From assembly GCA_000499405.2 (NCBI GenBank), contig HG738140.1:2561024-2625023 (forward strand): DNA of 64,000 nt. The letters run 5' to 3'. Made by a program: the position numbers and the translations under genes. Below, one piece after another: positions 13,290-26,570 of this stretch (within the stretch, counting starts at the first letter, position 1; each line of letters starts with the position of its first letter). The DNA is from Onchocerca volvulus. Taxonomy: Eukaryota; Nematoda; Chromadorea; Rhabditida; Onchocercidae. A model generated the notes under the pieces. It was not told the DNA's origin. It did no database searches and saw only the letters and a program-made list of their open reading frames with translations.

Positions 13290-14534
13290 ACAATTCATGC
13301 AGAGATGTGATTTTTCTCCAGTACTTTGTGCTGTATTTAAGTGGCAATTTTCCTTTATTTTTCTTCTTTCAGCTTATTTTTTATTGAAATTTTCTTCTGT
13401 AAATTGAAGAACTAGTCTGATCTTTCCATATATTATTGTTGTTCCTTTCGGGTTTGATTTAATTTGCTAAACTAGAAAAATTTCAGAATTGATTTATTGT
13501 GGTTTGTGTTTAATAGGCTTTACTATATATTATAACTTTTTTGTCAATATTATTTTCTTTTTGCATCCATTATTTTGTATCTCCTATTAACTGTGCAAAA
13601 ATTGGCTCTTTCACAAAAATGGGAATGAGAATTCCCTTTGAAAAAAAAAAAGAAAAAAAAAAATCGAATTATGAATTCTAAAATTCGGAATTAACATTAT
13701 TGATCTACATTCATTGGAGGTAATTTTTCCGAGTGATTTCTATGATATTTATTCGGTTAATTCTAAGTTTTTTTTTTTTTTCTTTTACTATATATGTATA
13801 TGTTTCAAACTTTGCTAATTCTATCATCATAATAGAAACGGTATCTTTAATCTGTGTGGATTGAACGTCGGGTTTATTACGTAATTGGTGTTTTGTTTAA
13901 TTTTTTACATATATGTACAGAAAAAAAAAAAAAGAAAAAGAGAAACAGATATAGTTTTAACTGTCATACTAAATAGGAATAAAGTTAATAGCTCACAAAA
14001 GTTGAAATTCCAATAATTTCTGCATGTGAAAATTTGTTTTCTAGTTCCTTTCTTGGACTGGATAATCAACATGTAAATATGATTAAAGTAACTTTTTAGA
14101 AACTTGATTAACGACGTTTTCAAATGAATTTTTTTGTATGGAACGATGACTGAGTGGTCTGAAACTAAAGCGGGCATATATAATATAAAATGTGTCGAGA
14201 ATTAGAATTATCTCTGTACTTGTGATTTTTTCTGAGATTCCAATCTCGATAATTTGTAAATTCAAATAGGACGAAATTTTTTCACTGAGTTTTGAATCTC
14301 AGAACATTGTATTCATTATTATTTCACTAAACTATTCGTGTATATTAGATTTCTAACATAATCATTGTTTTGTGATATAAGTGTAATAAAGTTTTTTTTC
14401 TTTTTCTTGAGACGTGTCATTTTTTTCCACAGTATTTTATAAAATTTCAGGTTTTTTGTTAACCTTAACTTCGAGCATTACACTGAGAAGATTCGAAGAT
14501 TTTATGCGCAGAAGCAAATTCTGTAGATTCAAAG
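13290..14534. other. Spacer between ipla-1 and the Tudor gene
   Basis: This holds the ipla-1 3' UTR and the 5' leader of the next gene on the same strand. An AATAAA lies at about 14383. AGs at about 14430 (TTCCACAG) and 14450 (AATTTCAG) are candidate trans-splice acceptors for the Tudor gene. Open frames on the minus strand run through A-tracts and show no family resemblance. Confidence 0.5.
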
Positions 14535-17500
14535 ATGGATTCTGATGACACTTTAGAATGGTTTGATTTAAGTGAAAAATCAATCAATTAAAATGCAATT
14601 TTAGAGGAAAATCCTCTTGTTCTATTAATTAAATAAATCTCATATGACATGCATATATTTACTATACTTTAATTCAAATCAAAATGAAGTTTTATTGCAA
14701 AATTTTTCACTATTGTTGGTAACCAAATTAGGACTTGTATAATCGATTAAATCCAGATTCATTATAAAAATCCGAATTTAATTACCTCATGAAATTTGAT
14801 GAGCTTATTTAAAATGAGACATAGATATTAGATCATTTATCAGGATACTGTAATATAGATAACTTTGCTAGAAAAAGGAATTTTTTCAATTTCTTGAAAT
14901 ATAAGTTTTTTTTTTTTTGGATATAAGTTTTTTAAGTTTTTGAACAAGAAATATACTGAAACTGAAAAAAATGTATGGATGTCGCATTGGAAATTATTAT
15001 TAAAAAAAAGAAAACACCTGGTATATAATCTAAAATCATAAAAACTTTTGTAAGTAATCTGAAGATGTAATTGACTAATTTTACAAATTAAAATCAAAAA
15101 TTACCCAAATTTTATCGATTGTATTTGTTAAACAAATAATGGAAATGAATATATCTTCACAATCGTTTTGCTCAACTTAAAATTTATGGAAACTTATGCT
15201 CGGAGAATTTTCCGAAACATATATTCGAGAATTTTTTTTTTTTTTTTTCAATTTCTTCGGTATAGATGAAAGGAATTAAAATGTAAGGTATAAATTACTG
15301 TGAAGAAAAAAAACCTAGAAACTAAAAAAATTTTCTCCTATTTTGCCAATAATAATTATCGAGTTAAATTTTTTTTTTCGATATGGATTCAAATTTTATT
15401 CGAGAATTTTTCTAATTTTCATCAGAAAATGTTCGGTAAAGAGCGATCAAAAAACGAAGACGATCTTTTATGAAGTAATTATCAATTTCGAATCAGGTTG
15501 ATAAAAGGTATAAGAAAGTCAGAATCAAGTTCGAATCAGCTTGATGAAATTATCAATCTAAAGGTAGATTAAGTTTTATCAAGTTACAATCAGCTTGATG
15601 GAATTTGATCTAAAGATCAAGTTTGATCAAGATCAAGTTCTATAAGATCAAGATCAAGTTAAGTTAATTTCTACCAAATTTTATCAAGTTATTAATCAAC
15701 TTGATAAAATATACATCAGCAATAAGGCAATTGCATACATCAATTTCTTCTATTTCTTGGTTAGCTCATATTTGTTTTACAAAGTCACAATTCATTTAAG
15801 TTCAGTTTGTATTTATTTATAAAAATTACAATTTAAAATTACAATTTCAATTCAGTTCATTTTATTTACAAAATTATAATTAATTTAAATCCAGTCCATA
15901 CTTATTTATAAAGTTATAATTAATTTAATTAGACGATTTTTATCTTAATTAGAATTTTTGTCTTAATTAGATTTTTACCTTAATTTCAGTATTGAGGATT
16001 TTAGCGTAACTTATCAGTCCAATGATATATACACTGTTTCATTCTATAATTATGTGTTTATCGAGATAAATTGTCCTATTTTTTGTTATTGTTGATATTG
16101 ATCTGATAAGATTGATCAGAATTCAAGATCGATCAGTGCTTCTGATACCGACCTAACTGTCTATTGCGGTCAATTTGACGAGAATGATTTCCTGATCTTT
16201 CCTTGAAGAGATAAGGTGATCAGTTTCGAAGATAATAAAATAGAAGAAAATATTGCAGTGATAAATTTGTGATAGTCGTGATAAATGATAATTTGTGACA
16301 GTCGCGATAAATGATAATTTGTGATAGTATGTGATAAATGATAATTTGTGATAATTAAATTACGTCATTACTAACGTCAGTCTCTAATAAGATAACGTAA
16401 TTTTTGGATCCTTATGGGCTGCTCCTTTCTAGTAATAACCAATTATGCGCTTAATCATCGCTCCATAGATTAATTTGCAATCCGTTCGGAAAGTTGGAAA
16501 ATACGTCTTCTTTTACCCAAGCTAAATGATTCACACTTTAGGTCACGTGATCTACGTGACCCACACGTGTGCTTTTAATAACATATGCTTAGCTACACAA
16601 TCGCAGGGGGGCGGATCACAATGTTGCGAAATGTTGGCGTAAGCTGAGGGTTGGTACAGAAGTAACAGACGTGACCTGAAGTGTTGCAATCTTCCTGACC
16701 TTTATTGGGCAAAATTTAAGGGTGGAAGGAGATAGACGAGAAGTTTAGGAGTGATTGTTTTAATTCTCATTAATTACTGAAGAAAGTAAACAAGATTATA
16801 ACTTGAAAGAATATTATAGTAAACGTAAAAGTGACGTGATTACTGCTGTTAAAATAGACGTAAAGATGGCGTAATTACTGCTACTATAGTAGACGTAAAA
16901 GTGACGTGATTATTGCTATTAGAACAGACGTAAAGATGGCGTAATTACTGCTACTATAGTAAACGTAAAAGTGACGTGATTACTGCTTAGAATAGACGTA
17001 AAGATGGCGTGATTACTGCTACTATAGTAGACGTAAGAGTGATGTGGTTACTGCTATTATTAAACGTAAATGCAACGTGATTATTGCTTTTCCTCTTTGT
17101 TCGCGCTTCTACATTTTCGTGATAAAAATCGAATAAAAATTTTTCGGTCGATTTAATTTTTATCGAATTTTTAGACTTTTTTTCATTTATCGTCAATGGA
17201 AAGATTTACGCGCAATGAACGTACATTTCATCCCACTCATTCCGAATTTTATTTCAAAGCACTGATAAGTTAGTTTTATCAAAATAATCCTAATAAGGTA
17301 GTTTTTTATTTAAAAAATTTGCACAATTAACTAAATAATTGCAGATCTTTTTCACTATTTAAGATTTCTGAAAATAATATTTTGGAATGAATTAATATTA
17401 TAAACGATGTAATTTATAGAGGAATCTAATAATTTTAAATTTGAGGAATTAATTGTGAGTTGTTGGAATAGGAATGATAAGTTTTCTAATTTTGCTAATT

Positions 17501-20500
17501 TTCTAATTTCTTATTTTTTCCAGAGGGTATATCTTATGAAATCGACAGTCAAGGAGAAACAATAAAACGACTAGCTAGTTGTACACGACTTCAAATATGT
17601 AATTTGCCACCGTTGGAATTGCCGACAGCCGTTGATAATTTTGTTTATGTTCGAATCACCAACATTGAAGGTGGCAAATTTGTTTTTTGTCTTTTAAAAA
17701 TAGTAAAAGCAAAAGTCAATCAAAGTTATTTTAAACTTATAGAGAAAGATGAATCATTCTGATGATGGATCTTGAATTTATAGGGCAAGATTCTTAAAAT
17801 TTACGTTGTAAAGTTGATAGAAATCTAGTTTGTAAATGAACAGTGCAACTTTGTTTAGAAAAAATTTATTGTCTTATGGGAATGATATAAACATTTGCAA
17901 ATTGTGATGAAAAAATTGTTGGAGATGAGCGTGAATAATTGCTAATTTATGGAAAAACTAATTTAAAAAAATATATGTCTGTCACTGTAAAGAATGATAA
18001 CAAGAAAATGAGTCTTAATAAGTGGACACGTCAAGAAATGATATTAAACTGATATTTAGTAATTAAGTTAGAGCTGATGGTCCAGCTAAATCTGAGTTAC
18101 ACTATCTAACAATTACTTATTACTTTTTATTTAAAGGTATGAAGAAATTCTTTGGTACACTAGAACGGAATCGTTTGTTATTGAATGATTTAGAGAAAAT
18201 ACTGAGTGATGTGAAATTAGCCGATTGCAAATCCGTTTTCGATCCAGCACTTGGAGAGATTGTTCTTGTAAAGTTAGCTTATATATTAATTATTATAAGA
18301 GTTCGAATAGTGCACATTGTTTTTGAATTTCGTTATTTAATGTACTTGTCTCTAGGTATCCTATCTTCTACTTTATATTGGCACTGAATATTGTGCAATT
18401 TAATCATCTTGAAAATAAATAATAACATGTGAAAAGTTATAAACTTCAAAATTTTTAAGAAAATTTCTTTAAAAAAATTCACCAAAATTTCTAGGATTTT
18501 CGATATTACGAGACGTAATTTTTATTCTGTTGATATATAATATGATTTTTAGAATTGATGAAAAATTTGTTCGCGGATGCGTTATGTACAAAACACATTT
18601 CATGACATGTACGGTAAGTTGCAGATTAACAATGTTTGGATTTTAAATGTTTGTTAATAGTCGTAAAAGATTTCAGTGTTTGTTAAGTATTTTTTGTTGT
18701 TTATTAGTATTGTCTAATGTGTTCATTCAAAATTATTTAAGACTTACTTGATTGATTCTGGTTTAACCATGGAGGTAGGATTAGATCAATTGTACGTGAT
18801 TGGTGAAGAATTGCTCAAAATACCTCCGCAAGCTTTTCTGATGTTATTGGATGTCGATATCGAAAAACCATTGATATCAAATGACGAACTTAACAGGATG
18901 GTCAAAGATACTATTGTAGCTTTTCGTTTGAGTAAATTTTATCTTTATAGTTAATTCTTTTTTAAATTAATCTTCTTTTGATTTTTTTTTTGTTTCCTTG
19001 TGTATGGTCAAAATCTTAAAAATTTCGAAAGAAAGAAAATATGAGCAGTTAAACATCATATTATTCATGATTTTAGATTAATAAATGATTTTTCTTTTTT
19101 TTTTTTAGAATATGTCTCAGAAAATGGCGAAGCGTTCGTTGGTGAAATGATAATACAAAACCAAAATGGAGAAATTTGTGACTTAAAGAATATATTGCTA
19201 GAAGGTATTTATGCAATTAATATTTTTCATGAAAATGATCAAAGTTGGTTTCTTCTTTCGTTGTTACAAAAACAATATCACTTATCACTTGATAAGAAAT
19301 GATGATATAGTATTTCTCAAATTGAAATGCTGAAGATTTTGTAACATTTCAAATCGAGTAACAGAAAAAGCGTTCTCCGAACGAAAATCGTGGAGAACAT
19401 ATGTTGCATACATTAAATAACTTAAAATTTCTGGATAAGTTTTCTAAGGCATATTATAAATGCAAGATTTTTTTCTAGAGTAAATTAGATAGATGTCAAC
19501 AACACTACTCTAACTGATATTGCAGTATGGAACGAGAAATTCTTTAAACATTCACTAACTGAACAGCAATTAATTCTTATGCAGAAAATGATATTTAAAA
19601 GAGAATTGTAGAATTTCGCAGAAAAATTATCAGGCGCGATTACTCAAATTTGTCGTAATTATATATTTATGTTTTTAGGTACTGATTATACAAAACAAAC
19701 ACAAGATCCTTCGGTTTATTCTACTTCGAACTGGGATGCGACACAATCCGATAAAGATGATCTTTCGGAACATTCATCTGTTGATTTTGATGAAGATGGA
19801 CAATCAGTTATCTCATATTCAAGTGATAGTGAGGTACATCTCAGTAAAAATAACTTCATGGGTGGATCATTTCGGAAATTTCTGAGAGATTTTCCATCTT
19901 ATTTTAATATATTATTTTTCAAAAAAAGGGAAATTTTTGAGTATTACTTTTTAGCATTATAATTAAGTTTTATAAAATGTGTTGTACTGAACTATTTCGA
20001 AAGTAAGGATACTTTAATTTAGAAAAGATTGTAATGATACTGTATAGCTATCCATTTAGTAAAAGTAATGATCTTATTGAAGACATTATAAAAGATGCAG
20101 AAATATTTTCATCCAAATAGTTTTTTATAAAAAAAGGATTATATAAACAAATTTAATTCTACTATAAATATTCAGTCAACTTGTAATATAATAATTGTAA
20201 AATTAAAAATATCCAGAGGAATTATTTTTGTTTATTCTTTACATTCATACTTTTAATCAACAAAGTAATAACAATTCGATTTTTTATTGAAAAGATTGAA
20301 TCTACAAATTTTATTATAACAAAATGATTATAAGTTAAATGTTGAAGATCACATTATAAGTATATATTTGTCATATTGTTAATGGATTTCTTTTCCTTAA
20401 AGAAAAGTGACGAGAATGGTGAGTGTATTCAGAAGCGGCTGATTTCAGTTGGGAGTTATTGGCGAGCAATACATGTCTCAACTAAGGTTATTTCAGCAGC

Positions 20501-23500
20501 ATTAATTTTCACAATTATTTTAAAATTATAGTTATAATTAGATAGAGAATCTATTGAAAAGTTCAGGACCTTTCTTTTTTTCTTTCGTTTTGTTTTAATT
20601 GGCATTATGATTCCCTTCGTAATCTATAGTTACACTGTAGCACTATCATCACTGAAATAATGTTTTGAAAGATTATATAGTCATGACAATCCTGTTGACT
20701 TAATATGTTTAATTTTTAGAACTCAGGACCGGGTTTGTTTTATTTACACTTTCTGGATGGTCCAGCTAATTTCGAAGATTTGCGAATTTTTTCTACATTT
20801 TTGTTTGGGAAATATAATAATATTTGGCATAAATTGCTGGAAATACCTGACTTCCAACATGATATCAAGTATGACTTTTTTTTCGCAAATCTTCTGTAAA
20901 GAAGAATAATAAAATAAGATCTTTCTTTGAAGTCTAATACAGCTAATATTTATGCTTTGAGCAGTAAAAAAAAATTCTTCCCTTTTTATTCCTTTAATTT
21001 GCATCTTATTCCTTATTTCATTCTAATTCTTTTCATTGTTCGCCATATCTAATATTTCCACTTAATTGATTCAAAGATGAAAATTTTTTGATTTTCTGTT
21101 CAAGTATCAAAAAATGGCATTAAAATTTTATTTTAAGCTGTAAAATACTTTTAAGCTACATATGATAAATAACAAATCGAGAATTTTAGAGATGGAAAAT
21201 TTGTACAGGTCAAAAACATAATGAGGTCGTATGGTGCTCTTCTTTATAGTGGCAAACAAGTGGATGCGGAATTGAGAAATCGATTAAAAGCTGCATTTGC
21301 CTGTCGACTTGCATATTCCGCTCCAAAACCATTTAATGATAACGTATGAAATATAAATTCTTTGTTTTGTACTTTGATGATATCACTGTTAATCACATCA
21401 TTATCATGTTTTCAGACCAACATATATTTATTTTTATTTATTGTACAAAATTTTGCAACAATTGAAGCTTTAACTTTTCTACAAACTCCTAATTAAGCAA
21501 CAATGAAGGTTATTTGTATTCTTTTATGTTGCAGAGATATTCTAGTGAAGCAAAGTCATATTTTATTGAGAAATTTATGGCCAATCAGACTTTTGATGTA
21601 TATATAGTTAGAATATTACGCGGATACATTCTTGAAGTTGAAATTCTTTTGCCAGGAGAAAAGAGCCTTTTCGATCAATTGTGTGAGCTGTAAGTAATTA
21701 TCATTGATACAAATAGTTTTCAATCAAATATTTTTTTTTAAGAGGACAAGCGTTTAGTTGTTTTATTTTATTTTCAAATATTTTTGGTCAGTTTGAAAGT
21801 CTAACGGATTTTTTCTTTCGAGGAAATAGGAAGTTCTTTGTTGATCAGCCGTCTGTTTTCTTTATTTACATTGCGCACAGATTTTAGTGGTTTTGCGCAG
21901 CGTCGTTGGGCTTGGAAGGCACCATCATTTAATTTTGAATCAATAAATGAAGAACAGCTTGTTCAACGTACTGATGATGAAGATGATGTCCACATGACTT
22001 TCACTGTGCAAATTGGAAGCAAACGAAATGATTTAATTGAGGTCTGTTTTTATTAGTTTTAGAAAATAATATAATTGTGAAAATGTATCTGATGGGATAG
22101 GCAATTTCTAATACTGATTAGAACACCAAAATTATTAAAATGATAGCATCATGAATTTAAATTAAGTACTTAGCTTTCGATTTACTGAAATGCGAATGCA
22201 TTTGATTTGTGTTTGAAATACTGGCTCTTTTTTGATTCATCTTAATATTTAGCGCAATGTTTATTTTTCTCGATTCCTTTTTTTTTGTCGCTGATTTCTA
22301 AATCATTTTATTTTGCAGTTTCAAAAGCATCTAAAACCCAGCCAACATGTTCTGCGCAATCCGGAAATTGGTGATATCTGCATTGTCGAATGTGAGGGTC
22401 AACTGTTTCGATGCGAAATAGTTGATATGATTGATGAAAATAAATCTTTCATCATAAGTTATGTTGATTATGGTGAAGAGCAAGAATTAAGTGGAAATTC
22501 TCTCTATGCTGTTGATAATCAAGACAAAGTTAGAGATTTTTTATTTATATTTTAGATGTTTAATAACAGATGTAATTATTTATATATGTTCCATACAAAC
22601 CAAATGAATTGGTTATAGTCAATTTCGGTTTAGATTTATATTATTCTATCTGAGATCTGTTAAATTTAATTGTTCCACATCTTATACCATTTATGTTGAT
22701 GGCAATCTTTTTCTTTTTCTATCTAAAATGTATTCAGATATTTCTTTAAAAGAAGATGAATTCTCTCATCTTTGTTCTTAATTAATGTTATTTTTACTAT
22801 GTTTCTTAATTAATATTATTTTTACTATGTTTCATTAAAAAATTCGACTCGTTAAGAGTCGAATTCTTTTTAAATTCCATCTGATATATTAGAATGAAAA
22901 CTTCAGATAGTTTTCGAAACTCCAGTATTCGGAATCAAATGTCGATTGAAAGAAATACGTCCTTCTGGCAGAGGTTTGGACAGACAAACAGATACTTGGT
23001 CGCGTACAGCGCTGAAGTTAATCAATAATGTTGTTTCACTGAATAAACAATTCAAGGCTTTTATTGGCCCACCTGATTCAGATAATGTCCATCCGATCCG
23101 GGTAATGCTTAATTTAAATTTTCAACTTTTTTGTATTTCAATCATTCAAACTTCCATGAAATTTTTTGAGTCTTTCCATATTTTCACTCAGGTTTGTTAA
23201 TAGTAATGTTAAATAGCAATATTGATCTGATGGTTTTCACATTTCCTCTGATTTGTGTTGCAGAATATTGGAGATTCATTTTGTATTCAAAATAAAGCAC
23301 TCAATAAGGAAGCCATTATAAAAATGAGAAACTTATGTAAGAAAATTATGTATGTTTTAGGTTACTGACAAAGCATTGCTGTATAATGATTTGGCTACTA
23401 CTCTGGTTTTGAATAATTTGGCTGTGTATAGACCCTGTAATTATTATTCATCAGCGATAAATTTATCATCAATGGGAAATCTTGAAATACGATATCTTAA

Positions 23501-26200
23501 TACTGAGGATGGTGTTATATATGGAATCCCGAGTACTTTTGAAATTTGGCTTAAAGAGTGCCAAAATTATTTGGAAAAGGTGCTTATGCTGTCTTGTTTT
23601 ACCACTTTTATAAAAAATCTGTTTATCGCATGATGAAAAGTAATATGAATGTTGATATGCTTGGCTCATTTTATATTTCAGTGCAAACAATTTAAACTCC
23701 AGAGCGTTGGAAAATTTCTTTGACCGAACAATACATAGGTACTTTTGCAGGGAGTTTCATAAAATTAACCAAATTTGTCATTAGATAAGTTTTATAGTAA
23801 ATGCCTGAATAATGTGACAAATAAAAATTGACTTTTATATAATTACTTTCTTTAACAATCTCAGTTTGTTTTTCTTTTCTTATCTGTTGTTAATATTTGC
23901 TCATATCTGTGGGAAAAATGCCTTCCGCATTATCGTAATCTGAAAATAATTTTCTTGCTTTATTTTAAGATGCAGATCTGGGAAATGAAGACATGTAAGA
24001 GAGATACGATGGGTATTATTTTATACAAAAACAAGTATCGCCGTTTCATCAAGCTGCAGGAGGAAAACACGAAATTAGAAGAAGCAAAAGTATGATTAAT
24101 TATTTATATAATTATTTATTTGGAGCTGTTGGTCATTTCATGTTTCCAATGCAATTTGTATTTCTCCATCAAACATTCATTACTTACACTTTTTATATTT
24201 TTTGTACTCTTTTTTTCACGAAAAGAATAATTTTAATATAAAGGTTTTTATCATAGATCATATAATAACTTCAGGTTTTTAATAGTTTTTCCCATAGTTT
24301 TTTCATTTTCATTATATTCATTGGAAATCTTACGAATTTGATATCATCAGAACTGTATGACATATTTGAATATTTAAAATTGCTATCATGTTAATTGTAT
24401 TTTCCTCGAACTACAATATAATCTATTGTTTTTTGTGATTTCAGGAAAAATATTTCCTTATTGATGAGGGAAGAACTATCGAATTTTGCGAGATTTCTGA
24501 AATATCGGCAATGATAAGTTTCTCTGCATTGAAAGGTTATTTTTCTCGAATTGCAGAATTTTTGATTTAAAACATCATCCCAATCCTTTCCGATTAAAAG
24601 TTAAAGATTATTTTATTCTATTACGTAAAATATTATTTACATAGTAGAATGAAACAACACTTAACTGAAACAGTATGAAATGGTTTTACCAGGTGATATT
24701 GAAAGTATCACTGGATTTCTTTTATAAAATACTGCAAATTATTTCATGTAATTTTAGATCCACAAACTGCATTTTTCTTACGTACATGCCCTGCGCTTGC
24801 TGTTGGTTTCGTGTTAAAGGACGAAAAGTTAACAACCAAACATGAACAATTACTGGAAAATCTTTGCTCTGGAGAAAAGAATGTTTACCTCAAAGTATGC
24901 ATTATTGACAGAAAAAAAGTAAGTTATATTAATAAAAACATGTTATATTAATAAAGATAAATATTCTTAAAGTTCTTCTGTTTCATAAAATCTGTGATTG
25001 AATACAATTCATTTTCTGACTTGTATTTTGTTAATTTACTTATTTTGGTTGTTAGATTTCTGATGAATACGCAAAACCATCATCATTTTGGACTTAGTAG
25101 AATGTTCCACTCGTGTCATATCTAACTATTAAGAATATTTTCCTCATTTGCTAGATTAATACTTTATTTTTAAGAATGATCTTTATTCTGTTGGTGATAT
25201 ATTCATAGATGGTATATCTTTGGTGAACTTGGATTATAGTGCTGAAGTAATCGCAGCTGTTGAATTGTCGCCAACCGATAAATTGCCATCAGTCGATAAA
25301 AATAATTCATCGGTTTCTTTCTTCAGTATTTAAAAATAAATTTAGGATTTATCATTAATGTGAAGAGAAATAATCAATCATTTGATATGAGGAAGAATGA
25401 TTAGATGAAATTTTTGGATTATTTTTGAACAAAGAATCTTTTTTTTTTTTTGTGTGAACGTAAAAAATTTGTTCAAGAATCTTTTGTTCAAATTATGGAA
25501 CAAATATCCATATTGTTAACAAGTTACTGTCATTTCAAACTGTTTCATACTCCCGCATTCTATTGCATGTTAGTTCAATAATTATTGAGATCAACATCAG
25601 AAAAAGAGATATTTTCTCCTTAGTTGGTTGTTTGTATATAAATAAAAAATTTCTTATTGTTTTACGAACCATGATATTTGCAGAAAGATGACGAGCAATG
25701 GGAAAAGGATAGTAATGTCTGCTTTGAAGATTTTTTTAGTAATGTTGATTTCTTCAAAGAGAATGAAATTGCTGAAAGGAAAATGGACGGTAAGTATATC
25801 CGTTAGTAGTGCTTAATCTTTCAATTTCTTCATCTGCTGAATGTACCATCTTCCAAGATTCGACTGTTGAATGAAATTCGCCATGAACATAAATTTCTAG
25901 AGAATATAAGGAAGGAAAAAAGCCAATTTTGTTTTTTCAATTGTCTTATCCTCTCTATTTTGCGTTTTTCGTGCTAAAATTTCGGAATTCATCACCGGTC
26001 GCATTTCCATATAATGCATTTTCATATAATTTCGTATTTAATGTGGTTTTATATGCTGGATAGTCCCAAAATTCGCTGAGAAAAATGGAGCAAAACTTCA
26101 TCACTATTTTCTATCAAAATTTCTTTAGTCTTTGGAAATAATTTTATTCGTTTTATTTTCAGATGATTTAGATGCGTTTTCAAATATTAGTGGTTCCTGA
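14535..26200 (+). CDS. Multi-Tudor-domain protein
   Basis: Probable binder of methylarginine-bearing partners in small-RNA or germ-granule pathways; exact orthologue not recognised (nematode EKL-1-like proteins are candidates). Exons: 14535-14571, 17524-17670, 18137-18272, 18553-18613, 18742-18931, 19109-19204, 19679-19833, 20403-20486, 20720-20868, 21190-21343, 21535-21689, 21888-22041, 22319-22528, 22907-23101, 23361-23579, 23970-24089, 24445-24535, 24758-24918, 25175-25312, 25684-25789, 26163-26200; about 931 aa. An extended Tudor unit covers about residues 55-190 (GEIVLVKIDEKFVRG, then YLIDSG). An acidic Ser/Asp linker follows at 223-275. The clearest core is at about 520-590 (GDICIVECEGQLFRCEI, SYVDYGEEQEL). 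A third unit is at about 725-870 (FLIDEGRTIEF, GISLVNL). Exon 1 is inferred: its phase fits and it codes MDSDDTLEWFDL. A 24-nt exon at 23682-23705 may also be used. Confidence 0.82.
15480..15960. repeat. Degenerate short repeats in Tudor gene intron 1
   Basis: From 15490 to 15715 the words ATCAAGTT, GATCAAG and AATCAGCTTGAT recur about a dozen times, partly as inverted pairs. From 15790 to 15960 a second family (TTATTTATAAA, ACAATTT, TTAATTAGA) repeats at about 50-70 bp. Copies are imperfect, so boundaries are approximate. Confidence 0.6.
16258..16353. repeat. 26-27 bp tandem repeat, about 3.5 copies
   Basis: The unit begins GTGATAAATGATAATTTGTG and recurs with starts at about 16278, 16304 and 16331, with a partial copy before them. 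Copies differ at one to three positions. It lies in intron 1 of the Tudor gene. Confidence 0.8.
16541..16571. promoter_or_regulatory. ACGTG-rich palindrome cluster
   Basis: GTCACGTGATC (16542-16552) contains the palindromic E-box CACGTG. ACGTGAC (16554-16560) is the exact inverse of GTCACGT. CACACGTGTG (16562-16571) is a perfect 10-bp palindrome. The first resembles the GTCACGTGAC site of MiT/TFE and MAX-type bHLH factors; ACGTG is also the HIF core. The cluster sits in a G+C-richer patch (about 16380-16740) inside intron 1 of the Tudor gene. Function is inferred. Confidence 0.4.
16811..17090. repeat. 70-bp minisatellite carrying TGACGTG, about 4 copies
   Basis: AAACGTAAAAGTGACGTGAT recurs with GTGACGTGAT at 16831, 16901 and 16971 and a variant GTGATGTGGT at 17039, giving periods of 70, 70 and 68. 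Each 70-bp unit is two related 35-bp halves: one with AAAGTGACGTGATTACTGCT, the other with AAAGATGGCGTAATTACTGC. A last half-unit (AAATGCAACGTGATTATTGC) ends near 17087. The array lies about 430 bp before exon 2 of the Tudor gene. Confidence 0.9.
22788..22865. repeat. 27-bp tandem duplication and a short perfect hairpin
   Basis: TTAATTAAT(G/A)TTATTTTTAC occurs twice head-to-tail from 22780 to 22832. Directly after it, AATTCGACTC (22841-22850) and GAGTCGAATT (22856-22865) form a 10-bp perfect stem around the loop GTTAA. It lies in a Tudor gene intron, 42 bp before the next exon at 22907, so the stem could hold that acceptor region in a fixed structure. Confidence 0.6.
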
Positions 26201-26570
26201 AATTCAGTTTTTGGAAGTATTGCGTCATATTATGAGTAGAGAATGTTTCGTTCTTATATAAGATGCTGCAAAATTAATTTTGCATTTTTTTCCATATTAT
26301 TTTTCTTTAATTTTCCAAAAAATTGTTACATTTATACGCTGTAGTGTCATTTATATCCAGATATGCATTTTAATTTTTCAGAAAAATGTGAATTAATTTG
26401 TTAGTGATATATTATGAAAACTTTGCGTAAACTATTTTAAATGAGCGAATAAATTAGAACAACTAATTTTTTTTTTTCAAAACATACAGCTTTTTGTTAT
26501 ATCTTTTTGAGAATTCTATGTGCCTGTTAACGGGATTATCTCTTTACTTTAGTTAGTTTTAACTAAGGGT

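Noticed and set aside
14141..14180. tRNA-like string GATGACTGAGTGGTCTGAA
   Set aside because: It resembles a tRNA D-arm, but no matching acceptor stem, anticodon arm or T-loop follows.
16541..16740. Bacterial (Wolbachia-type) insertion in the G+C-richer patch
   Set aside because: No open frame or recognisable bacterial gene runs through it, and it merges into local tandem repeats.
16258..17090. CRISPR-like array
   Set aside because: The repeats are contiguous without unique spacers and the context is a eukaryotic intron.
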